Origin: Bradyrhizobium sp. ISRA430
Lineage (GTDB): Bacteria > Pseudomonadota > Alphaproteobacteria > Rhizobiales > Xanthobacteraceae
NCBI RefSeq assembly: GCF_029909975.1
Contig: NZ_CP094516.1
Coordinates: 4,836,001-4,900,000, forward strand
Reading direction: 5' to 3'
DNA length: 64,000 nucleotides
The notes under the pieces were generated by a model. It saw nothing but the letters and a program-made list of their open reading frames with translations, was not told the origin of the DNA and did no database searches. Position numbers and translations under genes: made by a program. Shown here piece after piece: positions 56,058 through 64,000 of this stretch. Within the stretch, counting starts at the first letter, position 1. Each line of letters begins with the position of its first letter.

Positions 56058-56624
56058 ATGGCTGAGAGTCATGGCGGGGCAAAAGGCCCGGAGGCCAATG
56101 CCCACACCGAGGCCGATGGCGGTCACCACGGCGGCGGCTTCCCGCCGTTCGAAAGCAGCACCTTTGCTTCGCAACTGGTGTCGCTGGCGATCTTCTTCGT
56201 CCTGCTTTACGTAATCGTGTCCAAGCTCGCCTTGCCGCGTGTCGGCGGCGTGATCGAGGCGCGTCAGAACAAGATCGAGGGCGATCTCGCCGAAGCTCAA
56301 AAGCTGAGGGATCAGTCCGACGCAGCGCTGAAGGCCTATGAGGCCGAGCTCGCTTCGGCACGGTCCAAGGCACAAGCGATCGGCAACGAGACCCGCGAGA
56401 AGCTGAACGCACAGGCGGAAGCCGAGCGCAAGTCGCTGGAACAGCAATTGGCCGCGAAGCTTGCAGAGGCGGAGAAGACCATCGCCTCGACCCGCGCGAC
56501 CGCCATGAGCAATGTCCGCGGCATCGCAGCCGATGCGGCCGGCACGATCGTGCAGCGGCTCACGGGCATCGTTCCCGACTCGGCGTCGGTCAATGCCGCG
56601 GTCGATGCGTCCCTGAAAGGTTAG
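56058..56624 (+). CDS. atpX: ATP synthase F0 subunit b'
   Basis: 188-aa peripheral-stalk subunit of the b' type. It has a long Gly/His-rich N terminus ([20 protein letters not shown]), one transmembrane helix near residue 37-57 ([20 protein letters not shown]), then a long charged coiled coil. The extended N terminus distinguishes b' from b. ATG 56058 after AGGAGAAA. Confidence 0.92.
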   Translation: MAESHGGAKGPEANAHTEADGGHHGGGFPPFESSTFASQLVSLAIFFVLLYVIVSKLALPRVGGVIEARQNKIEGDLAEAQKLRDQSDAALKAYEAELASARSKAQAIGNETREKLNAQAEAERKSLEQQLAAKLAEAEKTIASTRATAMSNVRGIAADAAGTIVQRLTGIVPDSASVNAAVDASLKG

Positions 56625-56629
56625 CCGAT

Positions 56630-57115
56630 ATGTTCCTCGAACCTGAGTTTTGGGTCGCCGTCGCGTTCGTGATCCTGATGGTGATTTTCGCCTATCTCGG
56701 GATCCACAAGACCCTGCTGACGACGCTCGATCATCGCGCCGCCCGCATCAAGGCCGAGCTCGACGACGCCCAGCGCCTCAAGCTGGAGGCAGCCAAGGTG
56801 CTCGCGGACTACAAGGCGCGCAGCGCCACGGCCGAGCGCGAGGCTGCCGACATCGTCGCCAACGCCAAGGCCGAAGCCGAGCGCATCGCGGCCGACGCCA
56901 AGGCGAAGATGGAAGACTTCGTCGCCCGCCGCACCAAGACCGCGGAGAGCAAGATCGCGCTCGCCGAGGCTCAGGCGCTGGCCGACGTCCGCGCCGCCGC
57001 GGCGGAAGCCGCCGTCCAGGCCGCTTCGACCATCCTGTCGCAGTCGGTCAAGGGCCAGGTCGCCGACGACCTGCTCACCAAGAGCATCACCGAGGTCCGG
57101 CAGAAGCTGAACTAA
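56630..57115 (+). CDS. atpF: ATP synthase F0 subunit b
   Basis: 161-aa stalk subunit: an N-terminal transmembrane helix ([20 protein letters not shown]) and an alanine-rich coiled coil ([20 protein letters not shown]). It follows b' after 5 bp. Together b and b' form the heterodimeric stalk typical of alphaproteobacteria. The F1 genes are not in the window. Confidence 0.94.
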   Translation: MFLEPEFWVAVAFVILMVIFAYLGIHKTLLTTLDHRAARIKAELDDAQRLKLEAAKVLADYKARSATAEREAADIVANAKAEAERIAADAKAKMEDFVARRTKTAESKIALAEAQALADVRAAAAEAAVQAASTILSQSVKGQVADDLLTKSITEVRQKLN

Positions 57116-57136
57116 GGGCTTTCGTCTTCACGAATC

Positions 57137-57168
57137 AAAAAAGCCGGCGCGAAAGCGCCGGCTTTTTT
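57137..57168. terminator. Terminator of the F0 operon
   Basis: Perfect 14-bp stem AAAAAAGCCGGCGC with a GAAA loop and T-tracts on both strands. It ends the atp operon and may also stop the leftward transcript from 57984. Confidence 0.96.
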
Positions 57169-57197
57169 GTTTGATGGCGATGCATCCGCAAATCGGG

Positions 57198-57302
57198 CGT
57201 CATCACCCGCGAAGGCGGGCGATCCTGTATTCCAGAGACGTCTGAGCGATACGCAGACGCCGCGGCGTATTGGATGCCCCGGTCAAGCCGGGACATGACA
57301 GT
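57198..57302. repeat. Palindromic repeat downstream of the F0 operon
   Basis: Composite repeat: CGTCATCACCCGCGAAGGCG near the left end and GATGCCCCGGTCAAGCCGGG near the right end. The right half resembles the element at 12941-13028. Confidence 0.55.
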
Positions 57303-57327
57303 GGAAATTGCGGCGGCTTATTTCTTC

Positions 57328-57984
57328 TTACTTCTTCTTCCGCCGCGCCTTCGGCTCGGGTGACAGCGCCTGCGGGTCGAAGCCGACATAGAAGATGTAG
57401 GAATCGGCGACCGCCGCCGAGGGCACCGGATAGACCATGTCCTCGGCGACGAAGGTGAAGGGCACGCTGCCCCCCTCCGGCAGCTCGACCGTGGTGCGAT
57501 AGGCTTTCGAGGCGATCACCTTCTCGCCGACCCCGCCCTGCACCACGGCGACGCGCAAGGGCACCTCGATCGTGCTCGGCGCGCCGGCGGGACCGGCGAT
57601 GACCCGGCCCTGGATGCCGATGCGCGCGGTGATCTCGCCGCCGTTGCGGATGCATTCGCGCGCCATCTTGGTGATCGTGGCCTGGAAGCGCACGTCGTTG
57701 CCGACAGCCTGCTTGCCGGGAGCCCCAGCCGCATAGGTGGACGCTCCGGCACGGACGGTGACCTGGGGACAATCGACGTCGTCATCGGCCGGCGGCTGGC
57801 CCGGTGCGGGCGCCGGCTTGGTCTCGGCGGGCTCGTCGGACTTGCCCCCGAACAGGCTCTTGAAGCGGTCGGTCAGCGACTGCGCCGCAGCCGGCGAGAC
57901 GGAAGCGAGCGCAACCGCCAGCGCCAGCGCGATCACCGGCCCCCGGCGCTGCGCAGTCCGCGATGATCGAAGCTCCTTCACCAT
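57328..57984 (-). CDS. Exported hypothetical protein
   Basis: 218-aa protein with a signal peptide ending VSPAAAQS. Next come a proline-rich linker (AETKPAPAPGQPPADDD) and a beta-rich domain (VTVRAGASTYAAGAPGKQAV; ATITKMARECIRNGGEITAR) with two cysteines, then a lysine/arginine tail (KARRKKK). The ATG at 57984 sits at the signal peptide. It is probably periplasmic. I do not recognise a named family. Confidence 0.65.
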   Translation of the reverse strand: MVKELRSSRTAQRRGPVIALALAVALASVSPAAAQSLTDRFKSLFGGKSDEPAETKPAPAPGQPPADDDVDCPQVTVRAGASTYAAGAPGKQAVGNDVRFQATITKMARECIRNGGEITARIGIQGRVIAGPAGAPSTIEVPLRVAVVQGGVGEKVIASKAYRTTVELPEGGSVPFTFVAEDMVYPVPSAAVADSYIFYVGFDPQALSPEPKARRKKK

Positions 57985-58125
57985 GAACGCCCGTACTCCA
58001 TGACAATGCCCCGGCAAGTGGCCGGCTCGCTGCGGGTTATATCGTCAAAATCGGCGAACCCAAGGCAGGAAACAAGCAGGAGAGAAGGCGGCAAGGCCCA
58101 GACTTTGGCCGCATGGACGCCCGGC

Positions 58126-58713
58126 TCAGCCGCGGAAATCCTCGTGCAGTAGGCCGAACAGCAGGTGGTCCTGCCAGATCCCGTTGATGCAGAGATAGCG
58201 CCGCGCCAAGCCCTCGCGGGAGAAACCGCACTTCTCCAGCACCCGGATCGACGGCACATTGGTGGGGATGCAGGCGGCCTCGACCCGGTGCAGGTTGAGC
58301 TCGCCGAACAGCGTCGGCAGCAGCACCCGCAGCGCCGCCGTCATGTACCCCCGATGGGCATGGGGCTGGCCGACCCAGTAGCCGATGGTGCCGGCCTGGA
58401 CGATGCCGCGCCGGACATTGGCGAGCGTGATGCCGCCGATCATGGCGCCGTCGAGCTCGCGGAAGATCAGGAAGGGGTAGGAGCGGTCCGCCGCGATATC
58501 CTCGGCATAGCGGCGCAGGCGGCGGCGGAAGCCGGAGCGGGTGAGATCGTCCGACGGCCAGATCGGCTCCCAGGGCGTGAGATAGTCGCGGCTGGTTTCG
58601 CGCAGATGCGCCCATTGCAGAAAGTCCGACATCTGCGGGGCACGCAGCAAGAGCCCGTTGCCGCGCGGCGCGAGGGCGGCGGGTCCACTGGATGGCAGGC
58701 GAAAGAGGGCCAT
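58126..58713 (-). CDS. GNAT acetyltransferase (RimJ/RimL-like)
   Basis: 195-aa GNAT-fold enzyme of the RimJ group that acetylates N-terminal amino groups of proteins, usually of ribosomal subunits. The core segments are IGGITLANVRRGIVQAGTIG, YWVGQPHAHRGYMTAALRVL (acetyl-CoA-binding region) and RVEAACIPTNVPSIRVLEKC. It is the third gene of the thrC-peptidase-GNAT row, 40 bp after the peptidase. ATG 58713. Confidence 0.88.
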   Translation of the reverse strand: MALFRLPSSGPAALAPRGNGLLLRAPQMSDFLQWAHLRETSRDYLTPWEPIWPSDDLTRSGFRRRLRRYAEDIAADRSYPFLIFRELDGAMIGGITLANVRRGIVQAGTIGYWVGQPHAHRGYMTAALRVLLPTLFGELNLHRVEAACIPTNVPSIRVLEKCGFSREGLARRYLCINGIWQDHLLFGLLHEDFRG

Positions 58714-58753
58714 GGTGATGCTTCCCGGGGCGCCGACAGGCCTTGCGCAGCTC

Positions 58754-60043
58754 CTAGTGGAGCCGCGCCTTGGCGCGCGCCCGGGTCAATCCTTCCGCAA
58801 AAGACACCGCCGTGTCCAGACCCCTTCCGCTGCCCAATGCAACCACCGCAGGGCGGCTGCGCGAAAGCAGCGCACGCGCCGCGTCGCGCGTCGATTCGAC
58901 ACTAACGGCGTCGATCCGGGCCACCAGTTCCTGCACCGTCTGCGGCCGCCCATAGGCGAGCACGTGCCGGGCGAGCTGCTCGGCGCGCGAAGAGCAGCTC
59001 TCCAGCGCCATCAGGAGGCCGGCCTTCATCTGCGCCTTGGCGCGCGCGACCTCGGCCTCGGTGAGCGTCTCCACCGACTCATTCATGATATCGACGACGA
59101 CTTCCATCATCTCGGGCGCGTCGGCGGGGTCGGTGCCGGTGTAGAGGCCGAAGAAGCCGGTGTCGGTATAGGGTGCGTGGAACGTGTAGATCGAGTAGCA
59201 GAGGCCGCGCTTCTCGCGCACCTCCTGGAACAGCCGCGACGACATTCCGCCGCCGAGAATGTTGGTGAAGACCTGGAGCGAGAACAGCGACGGCTCGGTC
59301 TGCTGCACGCCCTCCAGCGCCAGCGTCAGGTGCGCCTGCTCGAGCTCGCGATGCACCACCTTTGCGCCGCCCTGGCCGAACGTCGCCGCCTGCGGCTTCG
59401 GGCCCGGTGTCGCCTCAAAGCTCGCAAACCGCGCCTCGACCTCGGCAACGACCCGGCTGTGATCGACGGCGCCGGCGGCCGCCACCACCATGTCCGGCCC
59501 GCGGTAATGCGTCGAGAGATAGCCGCGCAGCATGTCGCGGTTGAAGCCGCGCAGCGTCTTCGCGGTGCCGAGCAGCGAGCGGCCCATCGGCTGGTCGGGA
59601 TAGCAGAGCTCGTTGAGATGCTCGAAGACGACGTCGTCGGGCGTGTCCTGCGCCGCGCCGATCTCCTGGACGATGACGTTCTTTTCGCGCTCGAGCTCCT
59701 CCGGCTCGAAGGCGGGATTGGCGAGGATATCGGCGAGCACGTCGAGCGCGAGCGGCACGTCGGCCTTCATCACCCGCGCATAATAGGACGTCGTCTCCGT
59801 CGAGGTGCCGGCATTGAGATCGCCGCCGACCGCCTCGATCTCCTCGACGATCTCGCGCGAGGAGCGCCGCGTGGTGCCCTTGAACGCCATGTGCTCGAGC
59901 AGGTGCGAGATTCCGTGCTCGTTCGGCTTCTCGTCGCGGCCGCCGACGCGAGCCCAGACGCCGAGCGCAGCGGTCTCGACGTGGGGCATGTTGTCGGTGA
60001 CGACGGTGAGGCCGGACGCAAGCTTGGAGATCTCGACGCTCAT
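58754..60043 (-). CDS. M16-family zinc peptidase (processing-peptidase-like)
   Basis: 429-aa peptidase related to mitochondrial processing peptidase beta. The inverted zinc motif HGISHLLEHMAFKGT gives His47, Glu50 and His51, with a further glutamate in REKNVIVQEIGAAQD near residue 125. The second domain has ILGGGMSSRLFQEVREKRGL. The ATG at 60043 overlaps the thrC stop as ATGA, as in other Rhizobiales. No signal peptide, so it is cytoplasmic. Confidence 0.94.
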   Translation of the reverse strand: MSVEISKLASGLTVVTDNMPHVETAALGVWARVGGRDEKPNEHGISHLLEHMAFKGTTRRSSREIVEEIEAVGGDLNAGTSTETTSYYARVMKADVPLALDVLADILANPAFEPEELEREKNVIVQEIGAAQDTPDDVVFEHLNELCYPDQPMGRSLLGTAKTLRGFNRDMLRGYLSTHYRGPDMVVAAAGAVDHSRVVAEVEARFASFEATPGPKPQAATFGQGGAKVVHRELEQAHLTLALEGVQQTEPSLFSLQVFTNILGGGMSSRLFQEVREKRGLCYSIYTFHAPYTDTGFFGLYTGTDPADAPEMMEVVVDIMNESVETLTEAEVARAKAQMKAGLLMALESCSSRAEQLARHVLAYGRPQTVQELVARIDAVSVESTRDAARALLSRSRPAVVALGSGRGLDTAVSFAEGLTRARAKARLH

Positions 60044-61458
60044 CCGGCTACTCCCTGTTTTGCGGCGCGGCTGACCGACAGCACGAACCGCTCCACCTCG
60101 GCCTGATCGTTCTTCACCACCTTCATGTGTTCGGATTTGGTCATCAGACCATCCAGCCAGGCCGGCAGTTGCGGCCGCATGCCGCAGGCCGCCTCCACCG
60201 CATCAGGGAATTTGGCCGGATGCGCGGTGGAGAGCACGATGCCTGGCACGGTCGTGTCTGTCGTGTCACGGTCGGCGACCGCCAGCGCCACTGCGGTGTG
60301 GGGATCCACGAGCTCGCCGGCCTCGCGCCAGGCGGCACGGATCGCAGCCGCCGTCTCGGTCTCATCGGCGCGGCCCGCGTCGAACTCCTCGCGAATCGCC
60401 GCGAGCATGGCGTCGGGCAGGACGAAGCGCCCGGACTGCTTCAGCGAATCCATTAGACGGCGCACCGCGGCGGCATCGCGGCGGCTCGCCTCGAACAGCA
60501 GCCGCTCGAAATTCGAGGAGATCTGGATGTCCATCGACGGCGAGGCCGTGGCATGCACCTCGCGCACCTCGTAAATCCCGGTCTTGAGCGTGCGCGCCAG
60601 GATGTCGTTGACGTTGGCGGCGATGTGCAGGGTCCTTACCGGCAGACCCATGCGCTTCGCGACGTAGCCGGCAAAGATGTCGCCGAAATTGCCGGTCGGA
60701 ACGACGAAATCGACCGCGCGCGCCGGCGCGCCGACCGCGACCGCTGAGGTGAAGTAGTAGACCACCTGGGCCACGATGCGCGCCCAGTTGATGGAGTTGA
60801 CGCCGGATAGCGCGGTCGCATCGCGGAAGCGGTGATTGTTGAACATCCCCTTCACGAGCGCCTGGCAATCGTCGAACGTGCCTTCGATCGCGAGCGCGTG
60901 GACATTGGCCGCACCCGTCGTCGTCATCATCCGTTGCTGCACTTCGGAGATGCGCCCGTGCGGGAACAGCACGATGAGATCGACATTCTCCAGTCCCGCA
61001 AACGCCTCGACCGCGGCGCCGCCGGTATCGCCCGAGGTCGCGACCACGATGGTGGTGCGCTGGCCGCGCTTGGCGAGCACGTGATCCATCAGCCTCGAGA
61101 TGAGCTGCATCGCGACGTCCTTGAAGGCGAGCGTCGGACCGTGGAACAGCTCCAGCACGAACTGATGCGGCGACATCTGGCGCAGCGGCACCACCGCCGG
61201 ATGGCGGAAGGTGGCATAAGCCTCATTGGCCATGCGGCCGAGCTCGGCGTCCGAAATCTCACCGCCGGCGAACGGACGAATCACGTCGACCGCGACCTCC
61301 CAATAGGGACGGCCGAAGAAGCCGGCGATCTCATCGGCCGAGAGTTGCGGCCAGGTCACGGGCACATAGAGGCCGCCGTCACGGGCAAGCCCGGTCAGCA
61401 TCACGTCGCAGAAGCCGAGTTCAGGGGCCTCGCCCCGGGTCGAGATATAACGAGTCAA
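60040..61458 (-). CDS. thrC: Threonine synthase
   Basis: 472-aa PLP enzyme that converts O-phosphohomoserine to threonine. The PLP lysine is in HGPTLAFKDVAMQLISRLMD near residue 105, with TSGDTGGAAVEAFAGLENVD near 145 and VVPTGNFGDIFAGYVAKRMG near 260. I place the start at TTG 61458 (TTG-ACT-CGT-TAT) because GGAGGG lies four bases upstream and the family normally begins close to TRYISTRG. Confidence 0.94.
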   Translation of the reverse strand: MTRYISTRGEAPELGFCDVMLTGLARDGGLYVPVTWPQLSADEIAGFFGRPYWEVAVDVIRPFAGGEISDAELGRMANEAYATFRHPAVVPLRQMSPHQFVLELFHGPTLAFKDVAMQLISRLMDHVLAKRGQRTTIVVATSGDTGGAAVEAFAGLENVDLIVLFPHGRISEVQQRMMTTTGAANVHALAIEGTFDDCQALVKGMFNNHRFRDATALSGVNSINWARIVAQVVYYFTSAVAVGAPARAVDFVVPTGNFGDIFAGYVAKRMGLPVRTLHIAANVNDILARTLKTGIYEVREVHATASPSMDIQISSNFERLLFEASRRDAAAVRRLMDSLKQSGRFVLPDAMLAAIREEFDAGRADETETAAAIRAAWREAGELVDPHTAVALAVADRDTTDTTVPGIVLSTAHPAKFPDAVEAACGMRPQLPAWLDGLMTKSEHMKVVKNDQAEVERFVLSVSRAAKQGVAG

Positions 61459-61912
61459 ACCACCCTCCAAAGGCCGGCCCAAGCTTGAACCTGCGCCTTA
61501 AGCCTTTGATTTCATGATATTCCTAGTCCTTGAGCCAGAGGCTTAAGGGCACCATAAAGTGTTTTGCCGCCCCGGGAAACCGCTTCCGCCCCGCTTCTTC
61601 GTCCACGAAAAAGGGCTGCGGCGATGCCGCAGCCCTCTCTTGGAAGGCCTGTCGTTGATTTGCAGACCCGTTTGCCTCGTCCGGGACGCCTACCCGTTGA
61701 ATTGATCCCGCGAGCTTTCTTCACCTGTCATCGGACCATCAAGGACAAAAACGACGCGTCAGGACAAATGTTCCGATTTTTCCCGGTGCGCCATCTGATC
61801 GCGATCACTGCGAGCAGGCGTAGCGCATGCTCCGGATTTCCATTTCTTCCCGACATGGCGGCCTACCGAACCGCCTGCAGCCCCAAGCAGCGTCCGGTCC
61901 CTGCCGGGACGA
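61459..61912. other. Gene-free gap between thrC and the response regulator
   Basis: 454 bp with no supportable gene. It holds an imperfect hairpin in the thrC leader (CCTTGAGCC-aga-GGCTTAAGG, 61528-61548) and a terminator at 61608-61636 for the leftward regulator transcript. The rest shows nothing. Confidence 0.5.
61608..61636 (-). terminator. Rho-independent terminator on the minus strand
   Basis: On the minus strand, AGGGCTGCGGC-atc-GCCGCAGCCCT is followed by TTTTCG. It ends leftward transcripts from the response regulator about 275 bp before thrC begins. Confidence 0.85.
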
Positions 61913-62557
61913 TCAATTCATGCCGATTTCGACGGCGATCCGGATCAGATCGGAATGGTTCTTGGCGCCGAGCTTCTGCTTGAGCAGGGAGGTGGTGTTG
62001 GCAACCGTCTTGTAGGAGATGCCGAGCGCCTCGGCGACCTCGACGATCTTGTCGCCGCGGCTGAGCAGGCGGAGAATTTCGAGCTCGCGCGGTGTCATCT
62101 GCGAAGCCGGGTTGGCCTTGACCGCGGCGCCCGAGAACGTCACGGCCTCTGCGAGCTGCGGCGAGATGAAATTGTCGCCCGCGACTACCTTGCGCACCGC
62201 CTTCAGCAGGATCCTTGGATCGTCGCCCTTTGAGACGTAGCCCTGCGCACCCAGTTCGACCGCCCGTACCACGAAAGCCGGATCGTCGTTCATGCTGAAC
62301 ATGATGACCTTGGCGTCCGGATCGTCCTTGCGGATCCGCCGCATCAGTTCGAAGCCCGATACGTCCGGCAGGCTGATGTCGATGACAATCACGTCAGGAC
62401 GCTTGCTGACATAAGCGCGGTGGCCGGATTTGGCGTCGCTCGCCTCGTCGACGCGGATCGACTGGTCGGACGCAAACAAGGTCCGGCAACCGGACAGAAC
62501 CACGGGATGGTCGTCGACGATAAGGACCCTGGTTGCGGTTTTGGCGGTATCTTGCAT
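61913..62557 (-). CDS. NarL/FixJ-type response regulator
   Basis: 214-aa regulator. The receiver has the acidic pair in VLIVDDHPVVLSG (residues 15-16), acceptor Asp60 in VIVIDISLPDVSG, and the conserved lysine in GYVSKGDDP. The C-terminal HTH is MTPRELEILRLLSRGDKIVE followed by ALGISYKTVANTTSLLKQKL. The ATG at 62557 is preferred over a GTG at 62578, which has no ribosome site. It is divergent from the kinase at 62642, with 84 bp between starts. Confidence 0.92.
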   Translation of the reverse strand: MQDTAKTATRVLIVDDHPVVLSGCRTLFASDQSIRVDEASDAKSGHRAYVSKRPDVIVIDISLPDVSGFELMRRIRKDDPDAKVIMFSMNDDPAFVVRAVELGAQGYVSKGDDPRILLKAVRKVVAGDNFISPQLAEAVTFSGAAVKANPASQMTPRELEILRLLSRGDKIVEVAEALGISYKTVANTTSLLKQKLGAKNHSDLIRIAVEIGMN

Positions 62558-62641
62558 CGCGCACTCTTGTTTTACCACTCATAGACCGACGGGAACAAAT
62601 GGAAAGAGAGAAATTCGCCAATACGCGTTAGAATTGACCTA

Positions 62642-63985
62642 ATGTGGCAGCGGCTTTCGTTCAGGACCCAGTTATTCCTCCCGCTCGGCGTGATGTTTAT
62701 CACGGCGCTGATCATGGGCGGGGTGCTGCTGCACGAATTCGCGACCAGTCAGCTTGCCGACGAGAACGAGCCCGGACGGCGCGCGGCCGTTGTCGTGGCT
62801 GCGGCACTAAACGATGCACTGCGCGCCTCCGACAATCCGCGGCGGACGCTCGATGCGTTTGCCCACTCTCTGGGCGCATCCTCCGATATCCAATTCCGCT
62901 CTGTGGAAGCAGGTCAAGCGCCCTCCCCGAAGGATGCGTTGCGCGACACGCATAGCATCCCGCAATGGTTCACCGACCTGCTCGCCATTCCCGATGTGAG
63001 CGCTGCGTCACCTGTCGAGATCAACGGCAACCATGTCGGCGACATCGTATTCCAACCTGATCTATCGGCAGACATGTTCGAAAAATGGGTCGGCTTCCTG
63101 GCACTCACCTGCTTCATCGTCGCGCTGACCGGGCTGACCGGAATTATCGCTTATGGATTCGCTGGATCAGCGCTGCGTCCGCTGCACAATCTCGGCCAGG
63201 GCCTGACGCGGATGCGGCGCGGCGAATACGCAAAGCCGATCCCGGTCGGCGGGCCGCCGGAAATCAGGCAAAGCTGCGAGGAAGCCAATGCGCTCGCGCG
63301 CACGCTCGAACAGTTGAGCCAGAATAATCGCGAACTGTTGCACCGCCTGGTATCGCTCCAGGATGACGAGCGGCGCGATCTCGCACGCGAGCTGCACGAC
63401 GAGCTTGGACCACTGCTGTTCGGCATTCGCGCCGGTGCGATCGCATTGCTCGAGACGGCGCCGAACGATGCGGGAAATCTCGGCAATTCGGCGCAACAGG
63501 TTGTGCTGTCGGTCGAGGCGCTGCAGCAGGCCAGCCGTCGCATCCTCGACCGGTTGCGGCCGCTCTATATCGAGGATCTCGGCCTTAAGACCAGCGTGCA
63601 GACGCTGCTCCAGAATTTCCGCAAGCAGGCGTCGCACGTCGACCTGACGGCAGCGATCGATCCTGCACTCGAGCGGATCGAGGGGCCGCTGGCGCAGACG
63701 GTCTATCGCGTGATCCAGGAGGCGCTGACCAACGTTCTGCGCCATGCCAAGGCGAGCAGCGCGCATGTGCAGGCGACCGTCGACGGCGCCGCGCTCGCTA
63801 TCGAGATTTCCGACGACGGCCGCGGCTTTCCGGCCGACAACGTGTTCGGCCGCGGCCTGACCGGCATGCAGGAGCGGGTGCGCGCGCTTAGCGGATCGCT
63901 ATCACTGCTGCGCGCCAACGAACGCACCTATGTGCGTTGCCGCCTGCCGGTCGCGACGATGCGGGACAAGCCGGCATCCGGCTAA
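62642..63985 (+). CDS. Sensor histidine kinase (HisKA_3, NarX/DegS type)
   Basis: 447-aa membrane kinase. A first transmembrane helix near residue 13-32 and a second near 148-170 (LALTCFIVALTGLTGIIAYG) enclose a periplasmic sensor domain of about 115 residues. HAMP follows. The phospho-accepting His252 is in DDERRDLARELHDELGPLLF, and the ATPase box is VIQEALTNVLRHAKASSAHV and ISDDGRGFP. Its partner is the divergent regulator next to it. Resembles MxaY/MoxY-type kinases, but the signal is not readable. Confidence 0.92.
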   Translation: MWQRLSFRTQLFLPLGVMFITALIMGGVLLHEFATSQLADENEPGRRAAVVVAAALNDALRASDNPRRTLDAFAHSLGASSDIQFRSVEAGQAPSPKDALRDTHSIPQWFTDLLAIPDVSAASPVEINGNHVGDIVFQPDLSADMFEKWVGFLALTCFIVALTGLTGIIAYGFAGSALRPLHNLGQGLTRMRRGEYAKPIPVGGPPEIRQSCEEANALARTLEQLSQNNRELLHRLVSLQDDERRDLARELHDELGPLLFGIRAGAIALLETAPNDAGNLGNSAQQVVLSVEALQQASRRILDRLRPLYIEDLGLKTSVQTLLQNFRKQASHVDLTAAIDPALERIEGPLAQTVYRVIQEALTNVLRHAKASSAHVQATVDGAALAIEISDDGRGFPADNVFGRGLTGMQERVRALSGSLSLLRANERTYVRCRLPVATMRDKPASG

Positions 63986-64000
63986 AGCGCGATGAGATTA

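Overview
The window is high-GC, densely coded alphaproteobacterial DNA. It most resembles Bradyrhizobium (Nitrobacteraceae). Evidence: a C4-pathway 5-aminolevulinate synthase gene (hemA) with a perfect FixK/FNR-type box upstream; an F0 ATP synthase operon with both b' and b subunits and no F1 genes beside it; an MddA-type methanethiol methyltransferase; many Liv-type, TRAP and peptide uptake systems; and several families of intergenic palindromic repeats. It reads as ordinary chromosome. I see no rRNA, tRNA, CRISPR array or prophage. One intact IS5-family element (18136-19297) is the only clear mobile DNA.

Layout. 158-6971 (minus): a livH-livM-livG-livF operon carrying an AMP-forming acyl-CoA ligase and ending in the solute-binding protein. 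7195-12167 (plus): an ABC-2 type exporter, a secreted metallo-beta-lactamase-fold protein, an unknown small-domain protein and an amidohydrolase. 12238-15837 (minus): cupin, M29 aminopeptidase and fumarase-superfamily lyase. 16409-22501: two closely related winged-helix/TPR regulators flank the IS element, a GFA-family protein and mddA. 22681-27756 (plus): a peptide-type ABC importer with a fused double ATPase. 28143-37521 (plus mostly): two small overlapping ORFs, an AEC carrier, a PAP2 phosphatase, a fused MFS/spermidine-synthase-like protein, a small helix-turn-helix protein, an outer-membrane beta-barrel and a chemoreceptor.

38025-40663 holds gene decay: a frameshifted Liv-type binding protein, an intact MBL hydrolase, and two 5'-truncated gene tails joined back to back. 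40680-44901 is a TRAP transporter operon (dctP-dctQ-dctM) ending in an atypical type II dehydroquinase, with a divergent GntR regulator. 45082-52893 carries hemA, a transporter-fused hybrid histidine kinase, a convergent NarL-type response regulator and an MHS-type transporter. 52965-61458 carries yjbQ, the F0 operon, and a thrC/M16 peptidase/GNAT operon on the minus strand. 61913-63985 is a divergent response regulator/histidine kinase pair.

Most genes are recognisable families. The most unusual items are the TRAP-linked dehydroquinase, in which two substrate-pocket residues are changed; the duplicated winged-helix/TPR regulators beside mddA; the symporter-like sensor kinase cluster; the MFS/spermidine-synthase fusion lacking its catalytic acid; and the deletion scar at 40387-40663.
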